64,000 nt of DNA from Pseudomonadota bacterium (GCA_023422775.1 JAFAGM010000121.1:1-64000), one strand, 5' to 3'. Counted from the first letter of the stretch, positions 1 through 8,638 are shown. The notes: generated from the letters alone by a model not told the origin. Translations and numbers: made by a program.

Positions 1-30
1 GCGCCCGAGGTCGAGGAGGAGAAGGACTGA
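1..30 (+). CDS. C-terminal tail of an upstream gene, probably an ABC permease (LivH type)
   Basis: An open frame enters the window and ends APEVEEEKD-stop, with its TGA at 28-30. The stop overlaps the ATG of the next gene (TGATG), which is typical of translational coupling within an operon. The next two genes supply the second permease, one ATPase and the other ATPase of a branched-chain-type importer, so the missing first permease (LivH type) is the most likely identity. Only nine codons are visible, so the assignment rests on position alone. Confidence 0.5.
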   Translation, partial: APEVEEEKD

Positions 31-1799
31 TGCCTCAGCGGCTTCCCCTCATCGTCTTCGCACTCGTCGTGGCGGCGATCCCGTTCATCCCGGGCGTGCC
101 GCCGTTCTGGATCGTCCTGCTCAACAATATCGGCCTTGCCGCCCTGGTGGCGATGGGGCTCGTACTGCTCACCGGCGTCGGCGGCCTCACCTCGTTCGGC
201 CAGGCTGCTTTCTGCGGCTTCGGCGCCTATACCACCGCGGTGCTGACGACGGCCTATGGCGTCTCGCCCTGGCTGACGCTGCCGCTCTCGCTGCTCGTCA
301 GCGGCATCGCCGCCGTCCTGCTCGGCATCGTCACCGTGCGCCTGTCCGGCCACTATCTGCCGCTCGGCACCATCGCCTGGGGCATCGGCCTGTTCTATCT
401 GTTCAGCAAGCTCGAGTTCCTCGGCCGCAATGACGGCATCTCGGGCATTCCGCCGCTCTCGATCGGGAATTTCCGGATGCTCGATCCCGGCACGATCTAT
501 TATGCGATCTGGATCGGGGTCCTCGTCTCGGCGCTGCTGACGATGAACCTGCTGGATTCCCGAACCGGCCGGGCGATCCGCGCGCTGCGGCGCGGACATA
601 TTGCAGGCGAAGCGTTCGGCGTGCAGACGCCGCGCGCAAAGCTGCTGGTGTTCGTTTATGCGGCCGTGCTCGCCGGCCTCTCCGGCTGGCTCTATGCGCA
701 TTTCCAGCGCGCCGCCAACCCGACCCCGTTCGGCGCGCATGCCGGCATCGAATATCTGTTCATCGCCGTGGTCGGCGGCGCCGGCTATGTCTGGGGCGCA
801 GTGCTGGGCGCCGGCATCGTCGTGATCCTGAAGGAAATCCTGCAGAGCTACCTGCCGTATATCTTCGGCGGCCAGAGCCAACTCGAGACCATCGTGTTCG
901 GCATCCTACTGGTCGTGCTGCTGCAACTGGCGCCGACCGGCGTCTGGCCCTGGCTGATGGCGCGGCTGCCGCTCAAGCCGGCCCGCAAGCAGACCGACAC
1001 ATCACTCCCGCCCGCCACGCGCGTCCGCGCGCCGGCCTCGCCCGCGACGCTGCTGCAGATCGAGAAGGCGCGCAAGCAGTTCGGCGGCGTCATTGCGGTC
1101 AACGACGTCTCGTTCGATGTCCAGGCCCGCGAGATCGTCGCCCTGATCGGGCCGAACGGCGCCGGCAAGAGCACGACGTTCAACCTGATCACGGGCGTGC
1201 TGACGACGACCGGCGGCACCATCACCGTGCTCGGCAACAAGGTCGACAACGCGCCCCCGCAGGAGGTCGTCAAGCTCGGCGTCGCCCGCACCTTTCAGCA
1301 CGTCAAGCTGGTGCCCGACATGACGGTACTGGAGAACGTCGCGATCGGCGCGCATCTGCGCGGCCACGCGGGCGCGATCGCCAGCATGTTGCGGCTGGAC
1401 CGCGCCGACGAGGCGAAATTGCTGGCGGAAGCCGCCCGCCAGATCGAGCGCGTCGGCCTCGGCGATCAGATCGACCAACTGGCCGGAAGCCTCTCGCTCG
1501 GCCAGCAGCGCATCGTCGAGATCGCGCGCGCCCTGTGCATCGACCCGCTGCTGCTGCTGCTCGATGAACCTGCCGCCGGCCTGCGGCACATGGAGAAGCA
1601 GCGGCTCGCCGCACTCCTGCGTCAGTTGCGCGACGGCGGCATGTCGGTGCTGCTGGTCGAGCACGACATGGGGTTCGTGATGGATCTCGCCGACCGTGTC
1701 GTGGTGCTGGATTTCGGCACCAAGATCGCCGAGGGCACGCCGGATGCGATCAAGTCCAATCCGGACGTGATCAAGGCCTATCTCGGAGCCACCGCATGA
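30..1799 (+). CDS. Fused LivM-type permease and LivG-type ATPase of a branched-chain/aromatic-acid ABC importer
   Basis: The 589-residue protein joins two units usually encoded separately. Residues 1 to about 315 are a multi-span LivM-type inner-membrane permease. After a Pro/Arg-rich linker, residues about 345-589 form an ABC ATPase with Walker A GPNGAGKS near 374-381, signature LSLGQ near 488 and Walker B LLLLLDEP near 507-514. The start overlaps the upstream stop, and the 3' end overlaps the next ATPase gene by ATGA. It would pair with that ATPase, the upstream permease and the periplasmic binding protein encoded at 4946-6097. The nearby aromatic-acid activation genes suggest that the substrates are phenylpropenoates such as p-coumarate, as for the CouPSTU system of Rhodopseudomonas palustris, rather than amino acids. 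That substrate assignment is inferred from context. Confidence 0.88.
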   Translation: MPQRLPLIVFALVVAAIPFIPGVPPFWIVLLNNIGLAALVAMGLVLLTGVGGLTSFGQAAFCGFGAYTTAVLTTAYGVSPWLTLPLSLLVSGIAAVLLGIVTVRLSGHYLPLGTIAWGIGLFYLFSKLEFLGRNDGISGIPPLSIGNFRMLDPGTIYYAIWIGVLVSALLTMNLLDSRTGRAIRALRRGHIAGEAFGVQTPRAKLLVFVYAAVLAGLSGWLYAHFQRAANPTPFGAHAGIEYLFIAVVGGAGYVWGAVLGAGIVVILKEILQSYLPYIFGGQSQLETIVFGILLVVLLQLAPTGVWPWLMARLPLKPARKQTDTSLPPATRVRAPASPATLLQIEKARKQFGGVIAVNDVSFDVQAREIVALIGPNGAGKSTTFNLITGVLTTTGGTITVLGNKVDNAPPQEVVKLGVARTFQHVKLVPDMTVLENVAIGAHLRGHAGAIASMLRLDRADEAKLLAEAARQIERVGLGDQIDQLAGSLSLGQQRIVEIARALCIDPLLLLLDEPAAGLRHMEKQRLAALLRQLRDGGMSVLLVEHDMGFVMDLADRVVVLDFGTKIAEGTPDAIKSNPDVIKAYLGATA

Positions 1800-2524
1800 G
1801 CGCGTTGTTATCCGTCTCCGACGTGCACGTTTCCTACGGCAAGGTCGAAGCCGTACGTTCGGTCTCGCTCGACGTCGCCGGCAACGAGATCGTCACCATC
1901 ATCGGTGCCAACGGCGCCGGCAAGAGCACGCTGCTCAATGCCATCATGGGCGTGCTGCCGCTGAAGGGCACCGCCGCCTTCGCCGGCAACGACATGGCGC
2001 CGCTCGATATCGAGGACCGCGTCACCGCAGGCTTGAGCCTCGTGCCCGAACATCGCGAACTGTTCGGCACCATGAACGTCGAGGACAATCTGCTGCTCGG
2101 GGCGTTCCGGATTCCGAAGGCCACCGCGATGCAATCGTTCGAAAAGGTCTACGCGCTGTTTCCGCGGCTGAAGGAGCGACGCAAGCAACTGGCCGGCACG
2201 CTTTCCGGCGGCGAGCAGCAGATGCTGGCGATGGGCCGCGCCCTGATGGGCGCACCGAAATTGCTGATGCTCGACGAGCCGAGCCTCGGGCTGGCCCCGA
2301 TCATCGTCGCCGACATCTTCCGCACCATCGGCGAATTGCGAGCCGCCGGCGTCTCGGTGCTGCTGGTCGAGCAGAACGCGAAGGCCGCGCTGCAGATCGC
2401 CGACCGCGCCTATGTGATGGAGCTCGGTGAATTCATCCTGTCGGGAACGGCGAAGGATATCGCCGCCAACCAGCGCGTCGCCGCGAGCTATCTCGGCTTC
2501 CAGCACGAGGGTGCCGGGATCTAG
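1796..2524 (+). CDS. LivF-type ABC transporter ATPase
   Basis: This 242-residue cytoplasmic ATPase has the usual LivF length. Walker A GANGAGKS is at residues 37-44, the ABC signature LSGGEQQM near 136 and Walker B LLMLDEPSLGL near 156-166, followed by the H-loop region LLVEQN. It starts inside the 3' end of the fused permease-ATPase gene (4-bp ATGA overlap), so the two are almost certainly co-translated and form a heterodimeric nucleotide-binding pair. It ends one base before the stop of the convergent membrane-protein gene, leaving no room for a classical terminator between them. Confidence 0.92.
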   Translation: MSALLSVSDVHVSYGKVEAVRSVSLDVAGNEIVTIIGANGAGKSTLLNAIMGVLPLKGTAAFAGNDMAPLDIEDRVTAGLSLVPEHRELFGTMNVEDNLLLGAFRIPKATAMQSFEKVYALFPRLKERRKQLAGTLSGGEQQMLAMGRALMGAPKLLMLDEPSLGLAPIIVADIFRTIGELRAAGVSVLLVEQNAKAALQIADRAYVMELGEFILSGTAKDIAANQRVAASYLGFQHEGAGI

Positions 2525-2525
2525 G

Positions 2526-3200
2526 TCATCCCGCATCGGCCTCCGAGGTTGTGCCGAGATTGTCGATCAGGATGTAGACGCTGATCAGGCAGACCCAGAA
2601 CGGCAATACCGCAATACTCCAGCTCATGTAGAAGCTTCCAATCAGGAGGATTATCGCCAGCAGGAATCCGAGGAAGGCAATCCAGCGCGGAGCAATGCCG
2701 GTTCGGATCACGACGGTCGACGTGGAGATCATGAACACGGCGGCCATCTTGATGGCATACACGTTCGCGACGATGTATGAAGCGGCGCGCGCAAGGCGGA
2801 AGCTGGCTGAGTTCATCAGTTCCTGCGGCGTGGAAATGGAAGCGACGAGCACGATCGCGCCTATCGTGCCGGCGGCGACGAACAGCATCGCCAGGAACAA
2901 CAGGGCGCTCCCGAAAAACACGGTGGCGAAGAAGCGATCCTCCAGTTCGCCGAGCCGGTCGCGCAGCACGCCGATGAACCACAGGAAGGCGACACCGGCA
3001 AACGGCACCAGGTTCAATGCGATGGCTACAGCGCGCGTGTCGGTGGCAAGCCACGCGCCGGGCTCGAGCGGATCTGCCGGTACCGAAGTCCGCAGCAGCC
3101 AGAGGATCGATAGCAGCAGCAGCGAAAATGCGATTCCCGCGATAGCCGCGGCTTTCGGCGTTTTCAGCTGTGCATGCGTGAGAGCGACATTCTCGGGCAT
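2526..3200 (-). CDS. Hypothetical multi-span membrane protein
   Basis: The 224-residue product is very hydrophobic, with about six predicted membrane spans (roughly residues 17-36, 60-80, 92-115, 145-165, 168-190 and 193-213). It starts MPENVALTHAQ, and a charged loop, RDRLGELEDRF, lies between spans 2 and 3. I do not recognise a named family. It follows the DUF2254 gene on the same strand after about 20 bp, so the two are probably co-transcribed and could work together in the membrane. No catalytic motif is visible. An overlapping frame (2521-3216) is Arg-rich and is a shadow. Confidence 0.75.
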   Translation of the reverse strand: MPENVALTHAQLKTPKAAAIAGIAFSLLLLSILWLLRTSVPADPLEPGAWLATDTRAVAIALNLVPFAGVAFLWFIGVLRDRLGELEDRFFATVFFGSALLFLAMLFVAAGTIGAIVLVASISTPQELMNSASFRLARAASYIVANVYAIKMAAVFMISTSTVVIRTGIAPRWIAFLGFLLAIILLIGSFYMSWSIAVLPFWVCLISVYILIDNLGTTSEADAG

Positions 3201-3220
3201 CGCCGGGAATCCTCATCCTG

Positions 3221-4564
3221 TCATTGCGTCACCTTTCCGGAGTGACCGCCCAGGCCCTGTGCATCGGCGATGCGGGCAAGCGCCAAATCCTCCGGGTAGC
3301 TGAACACCCGTTCAACTTCACGATCGAGCAGGCTCAGTTGGCGAAGCAGGGCGTCGCGACGGCTCGGTGGCAGCGTCTGCAGCAGGTTCTCGATCATCGC
3401 CCGCATCCGCCTCACGACCTGAAGGTTGTTGGAGCCACAGCTTCGGATCTCGCTGAAGGCCAGATAGACGAAGTCGTCCCAGTTGGGCGTCCGGAAAATC
3501 ACGCAAATGTCGCCGGACCGGCTCAGCAATTCGTCCGTATGCAAGTGGCGCTTCCCGACCATTCGCAGCAGGCGATGGAGCTGGTCCATCGCAAGCACGG
3601 CCGTGGTGGGGTCGTTGATGGCCGGCGAGAGCGCCTTCAGCGCCACGTCGACGACAATGCGAAATGCAAATGTCGGGTCCTGATCCATCACGCGCTCCGA
3701 TCCGAACGCGATCGATGAACTCAGGTTGCGCTCGTCGATCGAGCTGGCTCCGTCGTACAGGTTGAACAAGGGATCGCCGACCGCGACGAAATCGCCGATC
3801 TGCGGGACGAATTCGACAATGCCTTTCGAACGCTCAGCCTCCGCCCTGAGCGCCTTGAGATCGGCTGCGACCACAATGGCCGACGCGTCCTGATGGCGAA
3901 TGACCCGGCCCGGCGTACCGAGATCGATCCGTTCAACCTCCTCGCTTTCCGTACCCTTTTCGATCTCGGGATAGACGCTCTCGATCACGGCTATTCCGGA
4001 AGCGCTCACATGGGCCAGAAGGCTGATCGGGCGGAGCAATCGCGAGGCGTAGTCGATCAGATAGAAAAACGCTGCGAGCGAGAATACGCCGAGCAGGGTC
4101 GCCAGCAGCATCACCAGCTGGTTGACCTTGTTTTCCATGAGGTTCTGGGCGCTGAGCGCAAACATCATTGTGAAGATGAAGAGCGCGACGGTATATTTGA
4201 CGACGCGATCGCGCAGCAACGTCGTTGCGATCAGTCGCGGGGTTAGCTGCGCGCTGGCAACCTGAATGGCGACCAGCAGGGAGCCGAAGGTAAATACAAC
4301 GAAGGACAGCGTGATGGTCACGAAGGCTTCGAGCAGCACCTTTGCGCCCGTTTGCGTGAAGCCGAGCAAAGTCCATCCAAGCCATGCATCGAGCCGGTGC
4401 AGGAAGCGCGTTGTCACCAGTTCGAACGGAATTGCCACGAACGGGACCAGCCAGAGCGAGGATTTCAGGTAGTTCTTGAAGCCGTAAAGCCTGCTCCAGT
4501 TCATGGTGCCTTGCCCCTGCCCTGCAAAGCCGAGCGCCGCGAAGCGCGCGAACCGGGCAGTCAT
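3221..4564 (-). CDS. DUF2254 family membrane protein
   Basis: The 447-residue protein matches the DUF2254 pattern: a short N-terminus, four hydrophobic spans in roughly the first 180 residues, then a soluble C-terminal half that includes the conserved stretch DVALKALSPAINDPTTAV. The start may be the ATG at 4504 (MNWSRLYGFKNYL) rather than 4564, because family members begin close to the first span and the first 20 residues are low in complexity. The function of the family is unknown. A perfect TTGAT-N4-ATCAA palindrome about 66-130 bp upstream suggests oxygen-responsive FixK/FNR control. The membrane-protein gene downstream is probably in the same operon. Confidence 0.85.
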   Translation of the reverse strand: MTARFARFAALGFAGQGQGTMNWSRLYGFKNYLKSSLWLVPFVAIPFELVTTRFLHRLDAWLGWTLLGFTQTGAKVLLEAFVTITLSFVVFTFGSLLVAIQVASAQLTPRLIATTLLRDRVVKYTVALFIFTMMFALSAQNLMENKVNQLVMLLATLLGVFSLAAFFYLIDYASRLLRPISLLAHVSASGIAVIESVYPEIEKGTESEEVERIDLGTPGRVIRHQDASAIVVAADLKALRAEAERSKGIVEFVPQIGDFVAVGDPLFNLYDGASSIDERNLSSSIAFGSERVMDQDPTFAFRIVVDVALKALSPAINDPTTAVLAMDQLHRLLRMVGKRHLHTDELLSRSGDICVIFRTPNWDDFVYLAFSEIRSCGSNNLQVVRRMRAMIENLLQTLPPSRRDALLRQLSLLDREVERVFSYPEDLALARIADAQGLGGHSGKVTQ

Positions 4565-4629
4565 TGGCGCGGTCCACCATCGACGTTGCGAGATTCAGGC
4601 AAGCTCTTGCATTCGGTCGCGAACCCCCA

Positions 4630-4643
4630 TTGATCTAGATCAA
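4630..4643. promoter_or_regulatory. Perfect FixK/FNR-type box upstream of the DUF2254 gene
   Basis: The 14-bp palindrome TTGATCTAGATCAA matches the FNR/FixK consensus TTGAT-N4-ATCAA with no mismatch. The nearest downstream gene on either strand is the minus-strand DUF2254 gene. No convincing -10 element was found at the standard class II spacing, so the promoter itself is unplaced. Confidence 0.6.
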
Positions 4644-4729
4644 GTCTGCGGGCGCGGCGTCTCGCGCCAGCGGTGGCAAGTTGCCGCGCGAGCTGTCACC
4701 GCTTTCAGCACGAGGGAGCGTTAATACAA

Positions 4730-4816
4730 GGGTGGGCAAAGGCGTGAATGCGCCGTGCCCACCATCTCTATCGTTCGTTGCTCGATGGTGGGCACGCTGC
4801 GCTTTACCCACCCTAC
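4730..4816. repeat. Intergenic palindromic repeat, 'GTGGGCA' type
   Basis: The outer arms GTGGGCAAAGGCGTGAATGCGC and GCACGCTGCGCTTTACCCAC pair imperfectly, and the inner arms GTGCCCACCAT and ATGGTGGGCAC pair exactly. A relative with the arms GATGGGTAGAGCGAAAC and GTTTCGCTGCGCTCTACCCATC lies at 10911-10982. It is non-coding and able to fold as a nested hairpin. Confidence 0.6.
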
Positions 4817-4837
4817 GATTCTGCCGCACCTCTCAGA

Positions 4838-4940
4838 CCTCATCCTGAGGAGCACGCGTTAGCGTGCGTCTCGAAGGATGAATGGCACCAGCGGGGCCAC
4901 ATGGTTCGAGACGGCGCTTACGCTCCTCCTCACCATGAGG
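4838..4940. repeat. Intergenic palindromic repeat, 'CCTCATCCTGAGGAGC' family, copy 1
   Basis: The left half is CCTCATCCTGAGGAGCACGC, then CTCGAAGGATGA. The right half is TGGTTCGAGACGGCGC, then CTCCTCACCATGAGG. Related copies lie at 31098-31213, 35099-35196 and 49249-49347. This copy ends five bases from the stop of the binding-protein gene, so it could act in 3'-end formation. Confidence 0.75.
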
Positions 4941-4945
4941 ATCCA

Positions 4946-6097
4946 CTACTTCGCCGGGACGTACTTTCCGTCCTTCACGGTCAGGATGATGCGCGAGCGG
5001 TCGTCGAGGCCGTAGCGATCCTTTTCGGTGAAGTTGTAGACGCCCTGGGTCGCCGCGATCTCCCTTTCGGACATCAGCGCCTGACGGATCGCTTCGCGGA
5101 ATTCCGGCGTGCCGGGCTTGGCCTTCTTCAGTGCCACCGGAATCACGCGCTTGAGTACCTCGAAGGCATCATAGGAATGGCCGGCGAACTGGCTGCGGCT
5201 GTTGGCGCCGTACTTGGCTTCATACGCCGTGTTGAGCGCAAGTCCCGGCTTCTTGGTCAGCGCGCTGTCGGGCTGCGTTTCCGGCGACATCACCGGACCC
5301 GAGGACATGATCACGCCTTCCGCCGACGGGCCGGCGATGCGGATGAAGTCCATGCTGGCAGCACCATGGGTCTGGTAGATCAGTCCCTTGTAGCCGCGCT
5401 CGCGCAGCGTCGTCTGCGGCAGCGCCGCGGCGGTCCCGGAGGCGCCGACGAGAACGGCGTCGGGGTTGGCGGCGACGATCTTCAGCACCTGGCCGGCGAC
5501 CGACGTATCAGGCCGGGCGAAACGCTCTTCGGTCGCCACGCTCAATCCCATAGGGATGGCCTGGGCCTTGAAGTCGTTCATCCAGAGGTCGCCGTAGGAA
5601 TCGGAGTAGCCGATATAGCCGACGGTCTTGATGCCGTGCGCCTTCATGTGCTCGTACAGCACCTTGCCCATGATCGGAATCGGCTGCGGCATGGCGACCG
5701 ACCACTTCGCGCGCGCCTCGTTGATCGGGAACGGCGCCAGGCCGAAATGCGGAATTCCCGCCTCGTTGGCGACGGTGGAGACCGCAACGGTCGGAGGCGT
5801 CGTCGAGGAGCCCATGATGATGTCGGCCTTGGACTCGGTCACGAACCGCCGCGCGTTGGTCGTTGCCGTGGTCGGATCGCCGCCGTCGTCGAGCACGATG
5901 ACCTTGAGCGGCACGCCGCCGATCTCCTTCGGCACGAAATCAAGCGCATTGCGCTCGGGGATACCGAGCGCCGCCGCGGGGCCGGTCGTGGTGACGGTGA
6001 TGCCGATCACGATCTCGTTGGACTGCGCGAGTGCCGGAAAGCCCGGCAAAGCCAGCGCCGCCGCCACGGCAGCAGCGGACAAAAAAGCCTTCTTCAT
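4946..6097 (-). CDS. Periplasmic substrate-binding protein of a branched-chain/aromatic-acid ABC importer (CouP-like)
   Basis: The 383-residue protein starts with a clear Sec signal peptide (MKKAFLSAAAVAAALALPGF, cleavage probably after ALA near residue 24). It then has the LivK/peripla_BP_6 fold seen in VIGITVTTTGPAAALGIPE and the typical VLYEHMKAHGIKTVGYIG segment. A GGGAGG ribosome-binding site precedes the ATG. It should deliver ligand to the ABC permease/ATPases at the start of the window, although it is encoded on the other strand with the CoA-synthetase genes. By analogy with R. palustris CouP, p-coumarate, ferulate and related acids are plausible ligands. This is inferred from context, not from binding residues. 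Confidence 0.9.
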   Translation of the reverse strand: MKKAFLSAAAVAAALALPGFPALAQSNEIVIGITVTTTGPAAALGIPERNALDFVPKEIGGVPLKVIVLDDGGDPTTATTNARRFVTESKADIIMGSSTTPPTVAVSTVANEAGIPHFGLAPFPINEARAKWSVAMPQPIPIMGKVLYEHMKAHGIKTVGYIGYSDSYGDLWMNDFKAQAIPMGLSVATEERFARPDTSVAGQVLKIVAANPDAVLVGASGTAAALPQTTLRERGYKGLIYQTHGAASMDFIRIAGPSAEGVIMSSGPVMSPETQPDSALTKKPGLALNTAYEAKYGANSRSQFAGHSYDAFEVLKRVIPVALKKAKPGTPEFREAIRQALMSEREIAATQGVYNFTEKDRYGLDDRSRIILTVKDGKYVPAK

Positions 6098-6203
6098 TCA
6101 TTCCTCCCTTGATCTATATTTATGGTCTTAAGCAAAATCAGACGCTCAATTCAGCCCCTTCTTTAGGTCATGCCGGGGACTGAGTCAGCCCCGGGGGTGC
6201 GAG

Positions 6204-6623
6204 TCAGCCCCGCATGAATCGCTCGACGATCTCCGGCGGCATCGGCGCCGATTTCAGCCGTTCCGGATCGTCCGGGTGACGGCCAACCAGCACGCGGGTC
6301 TCGAACGCCTCGATCGCCAGCCGCTCGCCCTTGAACACGTTGTGGAGCACCTCGAATGAGGATCGCTTGAAACTCTCGATCCGGCTTTCGATCCTGATCC
6401 AGTCGCCATGGGTGGACGGGATATGGAATTTCGCCCGCGTGTCCACCATGGGGATGCCGACCAGGCCGTATTTGTGGACGATGTCCTGCTTGGAGAAACC
6501 GGCCGCTTCGAACATGATCGAGGTCGAATCGTCGAACATCGCAAAATAGCGCGGGTAGTAGACGATATTGGCGGGGTCGCAATCGCCCCACTGGATCTGC
6601 ACGTCACGCTTGTTGACGAACAT
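6204..6623 (-). CDS. 4-hydroxybenzoyl-CoA thioesterase family (hotdog) thioesterase
   Basis: The 139-residue protein is a single hotdog domain with the N-terminal signature WGDCDPANIVYYPRY. The Asp near residue 16 is the usual catalytic residue of 4HBT-type enzymes. I chose the start MFVNKRDVQ at 6623, preceded by GGTGGAG; a longer frame up to 6671 adds an unlikely leader. It lies between the binding protein and the CoA synthetase on the same strand. In a pathway that forms 4-hydroxybenzoyl-CoA or excess hydroxycinnamoyl-CoA, it could release the free acid and recycle CoA. The exact substrate cannot be read from sequence. Confidence 0.88.
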   Translation of the reverse strand: MFVNKRDVQIQWGDCDPANIVYYPRYFAMFDDSTSIMFEAAGFSKQDIVHKYGLVGIPMVDTRAKFHIPSTHGDWIRIESRIESFKRSSFEVLHNVFKGERLAIEAFETRVLVGRHPDDPERLKSAPMPPEIVERFMRG

Positions 6624-6627
6624 GGGC

Positions 6628-6714
6628 CTACTCCACCTCGATGGCGCGGCAATGACGGTCGGCCCCCTCACCCGAGGAGAAAGGGTCGATGACGGCTTGG
6701 CCCTTCAACTGCAT
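6628..6714 (-). CDS. 28-residue upstream ORF, possible leader peptide or remnant of an SDR gene
   Basis: This short ORF begins MQLKGQAVIDPF, is preceded by a strong AGGGAGAGGA ribosome-binding site, and ends four bases before the thioesterase ATG, so ribosomes could pass from one to the other. Its first nine residues resemble the start of the SDR dehydrogenase encoded at 40792-41550 (MQLKDVAVL). It may therefore be the residue of an internally deleted SDR gene whose ribosome-binding site now drives the thioesterase. The remaining residues show no recognisable domain. Whether the peptide is made is unknown. Confidence 0.35.
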   Translation of the reverse strand: MQLKGQAVIDPFSSGEGADRHCRAIEVE

Positions 6715-6745
6715 GGTCCTCTCCCTGGCAAAACCGTCCCCGAAC

Positions 6746-8638
6746 CTACTGCAGCGTAATCACCTGCGCCGGCGGCGAAGGTGAATAGATCTCCTCGATC
6801 AATGCGCTGCGGTTCTCCAGCACGGCGCGCTGATTGATCGATCCCTTGTCGGTGACCTCGCCACGATCAATCGACAGCGGCGTATCGAGCAGGACAGCGC
6901 GTACGATCCGCGTCGACGAACCCGTGGCGCTTTCGATCAGTTTCTCGAAGCGTTCGCGGAAAGCTGCACGGATCAGCGGGTCCGAGGCCGCAGCGGCAAT
7001 ATCATCCGGCGGCATCGTCGGATTGATCAGCCGGCAGCCGTCGAGATCGAGCACCACCAGCGCCGATATTTCGTCGCGGTTGATGCCTGATATCACGACG
7101 TCGCGCACCAGCGGCGCGCAAGCGCCGACGAAGCGTGCCCGCAGCGGGCCGACGCTGACCCAGGTGCCGCTCGCGAGCTTGAAGTCCTCACCGAGGCGGC
7201 CGTCGAAATCGAATCCGGCGTCGAAATTATCGGGATCGGCAGGCTTGATCGCATCGCCGAGCTTGTAGAAACCTTCCTCGTCGAACGCCTTCGCGGTCAC
7301 ATCAGGCTGGCGCCAATAGCCCGGCATGACGTTCGGCCCCTTGGCGCGAACCTCGAGCTTGCCGTTGTTGGGCACGAGCTTCGCGTCGTTGCCCGAAACC
7401 GGCAGCCCGACATGCCCGGAGCGGCTGGTGAGCGGATTGACCGACATGAAGAACGGCGCGGTTTCGGTGGCGCCAAGGCCGGTGAGCATCGGCACGCGAT
7501 AGCCGGTTTCCCGAACCGAAAGCTCATCGAGACTGTTCCACACGAACGGTGACAGCGCCGCGCCGGAGAAGAACATCGCATGCAGCTTCGAGAAGAATTT
7601 CTTCCGCAGACCCTCGTCGTCGCGCAGATAGGGCAGCAGGGATTCATAGCCCTTGGGGACGTTGAAATAGACGGTCGGCGAGATCTCCCGGAGATTGCGC
7701 ACGGTCTCCTCGATGCCGCCGGGCATCGGCTTGCCCTCGTCGAGATACATCGAGCCGCCGTTATAAAGCGTAAGTCCGATATTGTGATTGCCGCCAAAGG
7801 TGTGATTCCACGGCAGCCAGTCGACGATGACCGGCGGCTCGTCCTTCAGGAACGCCAGCGTCTCGCGCAGCATCACCTGGTTGGCGCAGATCATGCGCTG
7901 GGTGTTGATGACAGCTTTGGGATTGCCGGTCGAACCCGACGTCAGCAGGAATTTTGCGATGGTGTCGGGACCAATGGCTTCGTGAATCGCGTCGAGGTTC
8001 GGATGCAATGGCGCGGCCATCAGGTCCGCGAGACTGGTGACGTTGCGTCCCGGCACCGTGCCGTACGACGCCGCGATCTCGATTCCCGGAGAAACATTGG
8101 CGGCCAGCGCATCGGCGAATACGGTGGCATCGTTTGCGAAGACGAGGCCGGGCGTCAGCAGCTTTATCAGATAGGAGAGTTTGCCGTAGTCGCGCGAGAT
8201 GAGCGAGTAGGCCGGCGATACCGGGCAGAAGGGGATGCCGGCTGAGAGCGCGCCGAACGCGATCAGCGCGTGATCGATCGAATTGCCGGAGAGGATGACG
8301 ACCGGCTTCTCGGCCGATAGGCCGCGGGCAAGCAGCGCGGAGGCGATGTGCCGCGATGACGCCAGCAATTCCCTGTAGGTGATCTGCCGCCAGCCCCGCG
8401 CGGCGTTTCGCTCCGCCATGAACACGCGATCGGGGGCGGCCTTGACCCAGTGATGCAGCCGGTCGGTGAGCCGCACGGGATAGTCGCCCAACTGCGCTTT
8501 CGGCCGCAGGTAGATGGTGCCGTCTTCGCGACGATCGACCGTCACGGCGGGCGTGCCGAACGAAATCGGGCGCAGCGGAGAAGCGCCGGCGCGCGAGGCC
8601 GTTTCAGTCGGGGCAGACATGCCGGGCTTGGCGCTCAT
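6746..8638 (-). CDS. couB: Feruloyl-CoA / p-coumaroyl-CoA synthetase (CouB/Fcs-like)
   Basis: The 630-residue ANL-superfamily ligase activates a hydroxycinnamate with ATP and CoA in the cytoplasm. The AMP-binding P-loop LLTSGSTGNPKAV is at residues 231-243, and the adenylate-binding region GLGATETAPFF lies further on. Its length and the N-terminal LRPKAQLGDYPVRL segment fit the feruloyl-CoA synthase subfamily rather than general fatty-acyl ligases. The start of this gene lies just before the stop of the crotonase gene upstream, so the two form an operon as couA-couB do in R. palustris. The symbol is given by analogy of sequence type and context. A paralogue is encoded at 37909-39780. Confidence 0.88.
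   Translation of the reverse strand: MSAKPGMSAPTETASRAGASPLRPISFGTPAVTVDRREDGTIYLRPKAQLGDYPVRLTDRLHHWVKAAPDRVFMAERNAARGWRQITYRELLASSRHIASALLARGLSAEKPVVILSGNSIDHALIAFGALSAGIPFCPVSPAYSLISRDYGKLSYLIKLLTPGLVFANDATVFADALAANVSPGIEIAASYGTVPGRNVTSLADLMAAPLHPNLDAIHEAIGPDTIAKFLLTSGSTGNPKAVINTQRMICANQVMLRETLAFLKDEPPVIVDWLPWNHTFGGNHNIGLTLYNGGSMYLDEGKPMPGGIEETVRNLREISPTVYFNVPKGYESLLPYLRDDEGLRKKFFSKLHAMFFSGAALSPFVWNSLDELSVRETGYRVPMLTGLGATETAPFFMSVNPLTSRSGHVGLPVSGNDAKLVPNNGKLEVRAKGPNVMPGYWRQPDVTAKAFDEEGFYKLGDAIKPADPDNFDAGFDFDGRLGEDFKLASGTWVSVGPLRARFVGACAPLVRDVVISGINRDEISALVVLDLDGCRLINPTMPPDDIAAAASDPLIRAAFRERFEKLIESATGSSTRIVRAVLLDTPLSIDRGEVTDKGSINQRAVLENRSALIEEIYSPSPPAQVITLQ

Noticed and set aside
4838..4940. 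Insertion sequence end
   Set aside because: There is no transposase frame and no target duplication that can be seen; the element is a short palindromic repeat with further copies.
4748..6112. 454-codon open frame on the plus strand
   Set aside because: It is antisense to the signal-peptide-bearing binding protein, is full of Arg, Gly and His, and has no domain. It is a shadow caused by high third-position GC.
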